Below, piece after piece: positions 34,720-44,807 of a DNA stretch of 64,000 nucleotides. The notes beneath the pieces are model-generated. The model made no database searches and had not been told where the DNA came from. It worked only from the letters and a program-made list of their open reading frames with translations. The stretch covers positions 38,136,911-38,200,910 of the forward strand of contig NC_081412.1 in assembly GCF_030272615.1 (NCBI RefSeq), written 5' to 3'. The stretch is from Cryptomeria japonica (taxonomy: Eukaryota; Streptophyta; Pinopsida; Cupressales; Cupressaceae). The translations under genes and the position numbers were made by a program. Within the stretch, counting starts at the first letter, position 1; every line of letters starts with the position of its first letter.

Positions 34720-35896
34720 CGATAAACTTATAAGGCACTAAGAGGGGGGCTAGATCAGTGCAAGCAAAAACCTTATAAATCTTATTACACCTCTTATCAA
34801 CTTTAAAATCAATAGGCATGGAAGGTATACAACCACATAAGCAAACATCCAATAGAGAATACAACACATAACACAATAACTTTTCACGTGGAAACCCAAA
34901 TGGAAAAAAACATAGTGGGAATTAGTACCCACAAAGATCAACTATCTACAAAATAGAGATTTGACTGGTTAAGGTCATACAATTTCTCTGTTAGGAGCAC
35001 ACTCGGTTAAGAGTGTCTTAGCTCAATTAAGAGCTATTACAATAAGGCATGTTAGAACTAGCCCTATTAGGAGCTACCAAAGATACTGGGATTTGAAAAA
35101 AACAAGTTAATGCACCACCCTATTAAAGGATTTAACCTTCGAACCCGTGAGGATCCTACCACACCCTATAAGGAGTGATCTGGTCAAAGGATTTTATCTT
35201 GCTAAAACTATTAGGGAACAACAAGTGACTGATTTGTTGTTAGCACCTATGCGCTTGATTAGATCCGCTTTAGCTCTACTTCTAACACCGACTAAATGTG
35301 AAAACAAATTTTCTTCTTCCACCGCACAATCAAATTCACACTATAGATCTCATATCTCATACATCATCACACAATATACTCCTTTTCATAAACAACTCTG
35401 CTAAGTGGGCTAAGAACCCTTGGAACAATTTCCTAGGTTCATTGAATCTAGTCAATCTTGCTCATCATGCTTTCCTTATGTCGGCAAAACATAACACATC
35501 ACAAAAACATAACATTATGTCTACTGGTTTACCGATCTAAGTAATTTTGCTCTATTAGTTAATTGTTCTTCTGATCATAACTCGCTCCATACTCTAAATC
35601 TATTGATGCGGTTCTAGTCATAGGCTCGTATCAATGTTATAAACATGCATACCAAACCGCAACACTTAACTCTTCACCGATCTCCCGTACCAGTCACTTG
35701 AACATAGCTTTGTCACTGTTTACCGGTTGATTGTCCTATTAATCGGTTCTCTGTTTAACCGACTCCACTACCGGGTAGGATTTACCTATTGGACTAAATG
35801 ACTTAGATGACTAAAAAACATGGTTTTCATCAATGACAACACAAAACAAGTCATCAATCAACCTATTACATTAATAACATCATCATGAAGCCAACA
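34720..35896 (-). repeat. 5' LTR of the non-autonomous element
   Basis: 1,177 bp; begins TGTTGGCTTCATGATG at 35896 and ends TTATAAGTTTATCG at 34720. Colinear with 30167-31350 with scattered substitutions and small indels, including a roughly 20-bp deletion near 35560. Confidence 0.92.
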
Positions 35897-35901
35897 ATAT
35901 T
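35897..35901. other. Target-site duplication ATATT, right
   Basis: Identical to 30162-30166, immediately outside the 5' LTR. Confidence 0.9.
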
Positions 35902-36008
35902 ATTATGTATATTTTATTATAAATTAAAAATATTATATTATAATAATATATTACTAATTAATTTAAAATAATATTATTTTTACCATTATAATAATAATTT
36001 TATAAAAT

Positions 36009-36485
36009 TAGGGTTAGTGTAAGGGTAGAGGTTATGATAAGGAAAATGTTTGAAATAGAGTTAAGGTGGGAATCATTTTTAATTAAGGTTAGAGTTTAGA
36101 TTAGGATTGGATATAAAAACAAGATTCAATTTAGCATTAGAGTCAAATTAATGTTTTTTATTAGAGTAAGCGTTATGCTTGGAAATAGAATTATGATTAG
36201 GGTTTCTATTAGGGTTATAGTTCCATATAGAAGTATGGTTAAGATATTAGATGGATTAGAGTTAAGATTAAGGTTAGGGTTAGGATTAGGGTTATATTTA
36301 GGGTTAGAGTTAGGGTTATGCTAAGAGTTTGAATTAGCATTAGAAATATAATTAAGTTTAGAATTTAGAGAGAGAAATATGATTATGGTATTAATGAATA
36401 GTGTTTAGGTTGAGGTTTACAATTAGGTTTACATTTAGGGATAGGGTTAACATTAGTACTCGGGTTAAATTTATGGTTGGAGATA
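36009..36485 (+). repeat. Degenerate telomere-like repeat tract
   Basis: Words such as TTAGGGTTAGTG, GATTAGGGTTTCTATTAGGG, GGTTAGGGTTAGGATTAGGG and ATTTAGGGTTAGAGTTAGGG recur with spacers of 6-12 bp. The unit is closer to TTAGGGTTA/ATTAGGGTT than to a clean plant TTTAGGG array. It is preceded by an AT-rich block (35902-36008). Confidence 0.75.
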
Positions 36486-36989
36486 GAGAATAAAAATTAA
36501 ATGGAGGCAACATTTGTTGTGGGAGGGAAATTGATACAATAATGCTTCCTTATGCAACCAATTCCAAAAACTCAAATACCTAAGACAGTAATAAAGAATT
36601 TGTTTTCAAGTTGAGAGATGTTGTATCAATAAATAAAAGGTAAAACACAATGTGAAAGTTCCAAACACAAAATGAAATCTTTTTCGAATTCATTAAAATA
36701 TAAGTAGATATAATTTATTAGCAACCAGTCAAGTCTTTGTATCATTGTATAGCTCTATTTTCTACCCTATTTATTGGAACTGTTCTCCATATTTTATTCT
36801 TCTCTGATTATTCCCATGCACCCTACCTTCTATTGTATCCTTCCAATGTATTCTTCTATTCTTATTTTCTACATATTTTCCTTTACACACTTCACACTCT
36901 CTATCTACCTTTTTTCCTACATAGAATTACTTTGCTTCTATAGTTTTTGAGTTCTCCCTTTGCACATGACAAATGCCTTTCTCACTTAT
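36486..36989. other. Intergenic DNA, nothing recognised
   Basis: T/C-rich stretch at 36740-36960, otherwise no features seen. Confidence 0.4.
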
Positions 36990-37165
36990 GATAAAGAAAA
37001 TGTAAGGGTTTATTTGTGACAAATAACATGCATCACTACATAAAAGATAAGGGTTTAATTTGTGTCAAAGAACATGCATCATTAAATATCTTTAAATATC
37101 AATTTTTGAGAAAGAAAAGATAAGGTATGAATTTGTGACAAAGACCAAGTATGACATTGTAGATT
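36990..37165 (+). repeat. Degenerate minisatellite, locus 1
   Basis: Three imperfect copies of an approximately 50-bp unit, AGATAAGGGTTTAATTTGTG followed by (A)CAAAGAACATGCATCATTAAA. The same unit forms the array at 42850-43040. Confidence 0.7.
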
Positions 37166-37729
37166 GCATAAAAACATTATCATGGAATCACCATAAAAAA
37201 TAATTCATCTAGAAGGCATGAAATAAAGCATGCATCTATCCATAATAAACATGTGTAATAGTCTGCCAACTGGATATCATACAACTCATAAAAAGCAATA
37301 TTGACCAAGTGTACAATGATATCATGAATCAAAAGATATATCTCAAGTGGTCATATAAAAACTGATTGTACATGTCCTCGAATCTAGGAACAATCACCTT
37401 CAGAAGTTGTCAGCCTAGGCTGATGGCTACCTTATGGACTTGCTCCCATTGACCCACTTGGTGGTCCTCATGGAGGAGGTGACCCCATCATATTTACACT
37501 CTTTGTTCAACCCCATCTAGATTTGGCATGGGAATTTTCTACATAACTACATGCTCTTTGCTCTAGAGGGACAAATTTTTCACATAATCTGCAATAGTAA
37601 TGTATCTCCTTATCAACACAAAGCATGGTCATCATACTGTCACAGTGAGGATCCTAGGCTGTAACCTACTATATATGCTCTATGAGACTCTTTTCCCTAC
37701 AATATCTCTATATAGTTGTATCACTCTCC

Positions 37730-38456
37730 ACTATGAGGATATTTCACTCTCTTTGTCTCCCTTAATCTCTAGACCTATCTCTCTTTCTATCACTCTCCCT
37801 CTCCTCCATCTCACAATCTCACTCTCTCCTCTCTCGCCAAGTGCTAAACCTATCTCTCTCACCCTTCTCTATATCTCCCCTCTCTTCTCTACCTGTCTCA
37901 CATACATTTTCTCCTCTCTATCTCACCTCTCTCTCCCTCTCCCCACCTCTCTCTCATTCCCTCTCACTACTTCTCTATATCTCCTATTTCTCCCTATATA
38001 CATCCCTTCACTCCCTCCCTACCTACCCTTCCATTCTTGTCTACTTATCTCACTCTCACCATTACCCCCCCCCTCTCTCTCTATTTTTCTTTATAGCTAT
38101 CCTTTCCACCTCTCTCTCCCCTTTTATCTCTACTTATATCTAACCCCTTCTCCCTCTCTCTATAGATACCTCTTTCTTCTTACCTCTATTTCTCTTAATA
38201 AATCTCCCTCCATCCCTCTCTGTACCTCTCTACTTATCCATCTATCTCTACTCTTTATCTCCCCTCTCCCTTTCTCTATTTATTTCCTCTCCCACTATCC
38301 ATCTATCTTCCCTCTCTCTATCTACCTCTATTTCCATTCCTCTCTACTTTTATCTCTGCTAACACTCTACCTCCTCCCCTCCATACTACTAGTTATCTTA
38401 GCTCACACACTCTCTCTTTCCCCCTCTCCTTACTCCCTCTCTCTCTCTCTCTAACT
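37730..38456. repeat. Pyrimidine-rich arm of a large inverted repeat
   Basis: About 0.7 kb of CTCTCTC- and TATCTC-type sequence with almost no G. The 284-codon open frame here (37600-38454) is an artefact of composition. Blocks such as TCTAGACCTATCTCTCTTTC (about 37768) and ACCCTTCTCTATATCTCCCC (about 37860) recur reversed in the next feature. Confidence 0.9.
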
Positions 38457-38469
38457 ACTTGTGTAGAGA

Positions 38470-39830
38470 GTTGAATCGAGGGAGGATAGATAGCAAAAAG
38501 TAGCTAGAGAGAGAGACTATGGAGAGGGAAGGAGGGAGGGAGGGAGGGAGGGAGAGAAAGGGATGAAGAGGTAGGGGGAGAGAGACAAAGGTGAGATAAA
38601 TAGTAGTATGGAGGTAGATATTTAGGGAGAATAATAGTGGAGAGGGATGGAAAGAGAGGTAGGTAGAAAGAGGGAGAGGAGAGATAAAGCAAGTAAGAGG
38701 GAATATAGATGGCTAGATAGACAGAGGAGATAGAGAGTAGAGATATATGGATAATTAGAGAGGTGAAGAGATGGAAGGAGGGAGCGATGCAAGTGTGAAG
38801 AGTGAGGGTGGGAGGGATATTTATATTGAGAAATAGAAGTAGATAGGGAAGGAGGGATAGGTATGTATAGAAAGAGGAAGAGGAGATAGATATAAGTAGA
38901 GATAAAAGGGGAGAGAGAGGATGGAAGGAGAGATATGTAAAAAATAGATGTGGGAAGGGAGTGAGGAGGAGGTATGTAGAGAGAGAGGGGGGGGTCTATC
39001 TTAAGGTGTAGAGGAGAGAGTTAGATAGAGAGGGGATAGAGGGGTGGTGATAGGGAGAGAGATAGATATAAAGCTTAGGGGAGACAAAGAGAGTGTGATA
39101 AAGAGAAATAGAGAGGCTAGAAGGTAGGGAGCAAGTGAGAGAGAGGGAAATTGATGTAAATAAATGAAGGTATTTGGAGAGAGGGATATGGGAGATAAAG
39201 GTAAGTAGATAGGGAAAGGGTGAGAATGAGATAAGTAGAGAAGGAGCATGGGAGGGTAGGATAGAGAGAAAGGGAGAAAGAGAGGGAGAGGTATGTAGAT
39301 AAGTAGAGGTATGGAAGGAGTAAGGGGATGTATGCAGGGAGAGGGAGAGAGGAGATAGATATAAGGAGAGAGAGGCAAGGAGAGAGAGAGGTGGGGATAG
39401 GGGAGAGATGTGACATAGAGAGGAAAGAATGTGTGTGAGGTAGGTAGAGAAGAGAGTGGAGATTCAAAGAAGGGTGAGAGAGAAAGTTTTAGAGCTTGGG
39501 GAAAGAGGAGAGAGTGAGATAGTGAGATGGGGGAGAGAGGGGAAGAGAGGGGGAGAGGGAGAGTGATAGGAAGAGAGATAGGTCTAGATATTGAGGGAGA
39601 AAAAGAGAGTGAAATAGAGATAGAGAGAGGATGATAATAAGAGCTTAGTGATTGAAATTCAACTAAGTTTGAGAAAATATAGCATCTAGAGCTTGGGGAG
39701 AGAAGAGAGAGTGAGACAGAGAGAGGTAGAGAAGGAGAAGGAGAGAGATAGGAAAATAGATAGGTTGAGAGTTTGGGAGAGGCAAAGAGAATGAGATAGA
39801 TATATAGCAAGAGAATGATGATAAGAGCCT
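38470..39830. repeat. Purine-rich arm of the large inverted repeat
   Basis: About 1.3 kb of GAGAGAG-type sequence. Its reverse complement is colinear with 37740-38455 (for example 37742 pairs with about 39615, and 37910 with about 39430), so this is a true inverted duplication and not two unrelated microsatellites. Within it, TAGAGCTTGGGGAGAGA-like units recur at about 39070, 39490, 39690 and 39765, and an AT-rich 60-bp segment is duplicated at 39630 and 39815. Confidence 0.88.
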
Positions 39831-41299
39831 ACTAATTAATAAAAATTTGAGCAAGTCTAAAAAATTATAAGATCTACTAAGAACTGGAATTTGCATTATG
39901 AAACCATTCACAAATATCCTACCAATATATACATAAAATTTTAACTTAAAATATATGAAAGATAAAAAGCAAAGAGCAATTAAAGTGTATGCCCCCACAT
40001 TAAAGTGATTGTGTATGCCTTACTAGGAGCAATTACTTTTCTTCTTTTCTCTATAAATTGGAGAGATAAGGTTGTTGCAAGGTTGATCAGAATGAGTTGT
40101 TTATGTTTTGTCTTGATGTCGACATGCCTTGGTTGTTATTAGTGCCTTATTGGTATAAGAGATGATAAGTTTTCTATGTAGTTGTGTTGAGATATTTTCA
40201 CCGCATATCTTCTACGTTGTATATCTATTAATGCAATTTGGATATGTTGTTAATCTATGTCTAAAGATGCTATACAATAAAAACATAAGTGGTGAATATT
40301 TTCCAACTGGGGAATATTTTATATCGGCATTTCAAAATTGATGAATAAGTTGGACCAAATAGGATGACCAGATCATCCCGAATTTATCAATTTTCAATCA
40401 AATGCATTTCAGTTCACCTTTATTTATACTAATTATTTGTAACGATTTAAATTTTTTGCCAATAGAGTTTATGTTTTCACAACAATCTATTTAATATTTT
40501 TGCTTGGAATTTCAAAAGTATGCCTTAATTCACTACCATATTCACCAATAACCATCAATAGTTCAATTTGCATGAGGACCCAATTTGCCTTAGTATTTTC
40601 GGAAGTGTGTCTTAACTCTCCACAGTATTCACCAATACCATTAATCATTCAAAGTTGTGGGAGGATTGATTTCACCAATTCTATTATAAGCCCATCCCAA
40701 TCGACTATCCATAATCACCTAGTAAATTACAATGTATATATTTGGTCGAGGTTTGATTCTCCCTACATTTCCATTAGACATGTTAGAATTAAGTGGGATT
40801 CACCAAATATTTGCATACCATTTAAAATTCCTGCTAAATTTACCAAATATGGATTGTAATAAAATTGTATTAAAGATAAAATTTGTTTTTACACAATTTG
40901 GTTGGTTTCGAGCTCTCAATTCAAATCAATAGCCAACTTATAGACATGAACAACCATTGCTACATTGTCGATTACTAGTGCTACTCTCTGAGAATCTAAA
41001 TGTAAGTGATCATTTATTTGAAGTGCTATAATATTATTAAGCTCAATCTATTTGCAATTTTTATTTCATTCTTATTGAGTAGGGAGACATTGGACATCTA
41101 GATTCTAGGCCCTAGGGGCAATGAATCTTATAGTCTGTTATTGCTTCTTAAACAAGTAGATAGTTTTTTGGTTGGAGATGTCAAAAAGGAAGAAGGGTAG
41201 GAATCTTGAATGTGGTGAAAGACAAGAGAGGCCAACAAAGTGTAGAACCTTAAATTCATAATTTAGCAATGTTTGTGGCAAAAAAGATAAAGGTATATT
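39831..41299. other. Intergenic DNA with a short direct repeat
   Basis: An approximately 100-bp sequence with TTCACTACCATATTCACCAATA is present twice in diverged form (40505-40600 and 40600-40690). Nothing else recognised. Confidence 0.45.
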
Positions 41300-42000
41300 T
41301 GTTGGAATCAAGGATCACTGAGAGGGGGGGAAGTCAGTGATTTATCGGTAAATTTTTTTTATGACTTATTCTCAAACCACTCGAAGCATATGGAAGAAAG
41401 TAAAATGCAGAAACACAAGATAATCAACCACAAAATCATAGGACCAGGATTTTTACATGGAAACCCAAATGGGAAAAACCACGGTGGGATTTGAACCTAC
41501 AATATTGAACTCCACTATGGCCAGTAGCAAAAAAATATTACAAAAGGGGAATGCACTTTGCATTCAGGCACATTGCCTAGAGCTTACAACTCAATTACAA
41601 TAAGGGCTACAACCTTAGAAGGATCACTTCCTTACAAATCATTTACAATGATGAATTACAATGATTGAACTCCAAAAAACAATGTTTGGATGAGTTCTGA
41701 TTAAGTGCAAAAACTTTGACTGTATCTGCTCTACAACTTTGCTCTATTTTCTGGCTAAGTTAGCTACCTAATCAAGAATGTGCACGTGAAATTGCACCAA
41801 ATAGGTTTCTCGATCACTAATCACTCATATTACATCATACCATAAATATCTTCTGCATCGATTTTACATATCCGTAATCACAAAATAAACAATTATCAAA
41901 TCAACCATACAATGTAACGTGTAAACATGAGTAGACTCAAACCAGATTACCAAAACACATAAGAATCACCCAAATGATGATAAAATGATTTCTATAAGTC
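41300..42000 (+). repeat. LTR-like repeat with G-tract and GGAAACCC motif
   Basis: Starts TGTTGGAATCAAGG, with GAGAGGGGGGG at 41320-41330, and CATGGAAACCCAAATGGGAA at about 41456, the same two-part layout as the LTR ends of the non-autonomous element. No second copy or PBS beside it, so it could be a solo LTR or a truncated fragment. The right end is uncertain. Confidence 0.5.
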
Positions 42001-42263
42001 AGCTCTATCATCCCATGCATGAATCTAACCAAGAAAGAAAAATGAAGTAGGTGAGATACGTAACCAAGAAAGAAAATTCAGTGGTGTTGATGTTCATGTT
42101 GCCTGTGCTTCCACGTTATTGCCTTATGATCACCTCTGGATGTAATATTAAAAGGGAGATAGTTGAATTTTGATTATGATTGATGTTTATAATAATAACA
42201 AAAAACACGTTAAGTTGGTATATCAAACGCATCAAGGGTGTTGTTTATAATATAAGAAATAGA

Positions 42264-42525
42264 GAGGAATCTTGTAGGTTAAAACCTATGTAATGTAGGC
42301 AAACAACTAAGATGGTGACGTAATTTTAAAAGTAATCTTCTCAAATACGTTACTGTTATTTTCTTAAAATTCTTTTTTAAAAATATGACAAACAAAGAGG
42401 AATCTTGTAGACTACCAACTATGTAATATAGGCAAATAGCTAAGATGGTGACGTAATTTTAAAAGTAATCTTCTCAAATACGTTACCATTATCTTCTTAA
42501 AATTCCTTTTAAAAGAGTCATCTTC
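42264..42525. repeat. 133-bp tandem duplication
   Basis: GAGGAATCTTGTAG starts at 42264 and again at 42397. The segment AAGATGGTGACGTAATTTTA with AAGTAATCTTCTCAAATACG is nearly identical in both. Confidence 0.88.
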
Positions 42526-42849
42526 ATTCTATCAGATGTGATTCAATATATATTTTGAAATTAATGTTTATGTATTTTTATTTCATGATAAGGATTAATA
42601 ATATTTGGGAGAACATTAAATACTGTCAATGAATTTTGTTTTCGTTGATTTAACAATTAATTTATTTTATTTTTATGTCAAGAGGGATTCTTATAATGGC
42701 GATTTGCGTAATATCACTTTACAAGTCATTATTTCACACACACAAGGCGAAAACTTCAGGTCACTCCAAGTTACCACACCTACCAAAAGAAGACAAAAGT
42801 AGTTGGCACATGCATTCACTAAATATAAAAGTAAATATCAGATTGTGAC

Positions 42850-43040
42850 AAATAAAAATAAAATAAAGAACATGCATCATTACATGCATCATTAAATTTG
42901 AAAATAAGGTTTGAATTTGTAACAAAGCTCATGTATCATTAAGAAAAGATAAGATTCGAATTTGTAACAAAGAATTTGCCCCATTCAATGGAAGAAGATT
43001 TGAATTTCTATAAAGAACATGCATCATTAAATATTAATAA
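42850..43040 (+). repeat. Degenerate minisatellite, locus 2
   Basis: Four or so diverged copies of the approximately 50-bp unit also found at 36990-37165 (AAGGTTTGAATTTGTAACAA and CATGCATCATTAAAT words). Confidence 0.65.
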
Positions 43041-43094
43041 ATATTAGTTTATACATAAAAAAAAATTCAAGAAATATATATATATATATATAAG

Positions 43095-43242
43095 TGGAAT
43101 ATTGTTGAACTATAATCCCCCCAATCTGGAAGATAAAGGTAGGCGAGCCTTGAGAGCTTTTATGCTCCTCCTCTTGGGGAAGTCCTCTCTCTAAGGTGTT
43201 GGCCTATCCATCCATACATGTTTGTATGTATGTAATATATAT

Positions 43243-43273
<31 letters not shown>

Positions 43274-43330
43274 AACATATATTTATATGTATGTATGCAA
43301 CATGTATGACATTAAATATTATTAATTTTT
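43095..43330. repeat. Dispersed repeat B, copy 2, with (AT)n and (CA)n
   Basis: Colinear with 29840-30160 (TGGAATATTGTTGAACTATA, AGATAAAGGTAGGCGAGCC, CTAAGGTGTTGG), preceded by (AT)n at 43074-43092 and containing (CA)n at 43250-43273. It also ends in an AT-rich tail, like copy 1. Confidence 0.75.
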
Positions 43331-44540
43331 AATGAAATATGTTCAATATTATATTATAATATTTATAACAAAATATTTAATAATATTCTAATATTACATA
43401 TGTTATGAAATATTATAAATATTATATTAAAAATAATATTGTAGCATCTTAAATTGCATCCCTATGCAATTTCTTGCTTGTTTAGGCCTTATTTTAGCGT
43501 TCTTAGCCTTTTGTGCCTAGCATTCTTGATCCAACCCTACTTAGAATTTCATCCTAGCTTCTCATCTCCATTTTGGATCTTAGGTTTTAAGGCTATATTG
43601 GAGGAAGCAAGGCACCTATGGCAACTTGCTCCCAAGAGCCGGCCAATTAGAGTGCAATGGGGTGGCTGCAAGAAGTTGAGTCCCACTTTTGGGCAAAAAG
43701 TGGAAGTGTTTTCTCTGTTTTTCAAATTTTCTGTCGATTGATCTCAAAATTTGATGCACTTAGAGATTGAATCTCAAAAAACTTCAGTAATAGAAAATGT
43801 AGTTCTTGGAGTCTACTTTTCAAATATGCGATTTATTTTAATACCCACATGCTAGAATTCCTTTTTAGTAGGCATGTTTAAAAACCAGTTTTTCAAAATG
43901 CTTGTTTCAGGACCATACCACACATGTACGACCACCCTTTTTTGATGCAAATAAATGAATTTTTGCAAATCTTTCTAGGAAATGATACCTAAGACACCAA
44001 ATATTGATGAGAATATTTTTTCTTATTTTTTATTGAATATATATATTTTTTATTAATTTTTAACTGACAGTAAAGTATATTTTCAAAACATCGGGTGTAC
44101 GACCACCATAATTTGATGAAAATTTCATATTTTTCAATTTTTTTTTTAAATATTCAAAAGAATTGTATTTAGATTTATGTCATATAATTTATTTTTCTAA
44201 AATCCTAAAAACAAAAAGGTTATTAAAGTTTTAGTGAACCTTGGTATTTTAGGTTTAGGTTCCACTTTTGATTAATAAATAAAACAAAAATAGTAAAAAT
44301 TAATATTATCACTATGAAATTTACATTTCTGAAATCAAGATGTTGAAAACTCTAATGGGTTTTCGTTTCGTCAAAAAATTCAATTAGAAAGGCCCTCAAA
44401 AAATTAGGCCAAGGTAGAAATCTAATGTTGTTTTACCTTAGTCATTTTTTTGGAGGTCCAAGCATAGGCTTGGTGGGACCAAGCCTATCCCGAAGAAAAA
44501 AACAATGCTAAGGGTTGTTTCCCGCCCCTAATTTTAACAA
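43331..44540. other. Non-coding DNA upstream of the transposase-like gene
   Basis: An AT-rich tail reaches 43439. From 43440 the composition changes and a sequence starts TGTAGCATCTTAAATTGCAT, which could be an LTR-type start but has no partner copy in the window. No coding content seen. Confidence 0.4.
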
Positions 44541-44620
44541 ATGGGCACCCATTTTTAAAATTTTAAAAATGGGCACCCGATTATAAAATGGGGACCCATT
44601 TCATTAAATAATGGGCGTCT
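44541..44620. repeat. Palindrome and ATGGGCACCC repeats
   Basis: ATGGGCACCC occurs at 44541 and 44570, with diverged copies near 44592 (GGGGACCC) and 44613 (GGGCGTC). Between the first two is a perfect 24-bp palindrome of CCATTTTTAAAA (44549-44572). Confidence 0.8.
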
Positions 44621-44807
44621 GTTTTTGAAAAGATCCGTTGGGCCAGAATCTAGCCCACAAGCACAAATACCAATGATTGAGTTATTTTTCAATCATTGCC
44701 TGATAGGTACGATCTGCAAAGAGAATGTTTTGATTAATCATTCTCTTTGTTTGTCTTATTGTCGATTTGGTAAGGAGATTGATTTGAATTCAAACTTTGG
44801 TGTAGCC

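Larger units (their letters stand above)
30167..35896 (-). mobile_element. Non-autonomous LTR retrotransposon (Gag plus unknown domain, no pol)
   Basis: A complete 5,730-bp element on the minus strand: 5' LTR 34720-35896, PBS 34704-34719, one long coding region 34657-31522, PPT 31351-31365, 3' LTR 30167-31350, flanked by perfect ATATT duplications. LTRs begin TGTTGGCTT and end TTTATCA (TTTATCG in the 5' copy). PBS, PPT and the Gag with two zinc knuckles resemble the SIRE/Maximus-type copia elements, but no protease, integrase, RT or RNase H motif is found in any frame of the 3.4-kb interior. It must have used proteins of another element for mobility. Confidence 0.9.

Noticed and set aside
37600-38454. 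Long open frame of 284 codons, Ser/Leu/Pro-rich
   Set aside because: It lies in a TC-repeat tract with almost no G, so stops are rare by composition; no domain content.
39001-39810. Long minus-strand open frame of 269 codons
   Set aside because: Same reason: the minus strand of the purine-rich arm is a pyrimidine repeat.
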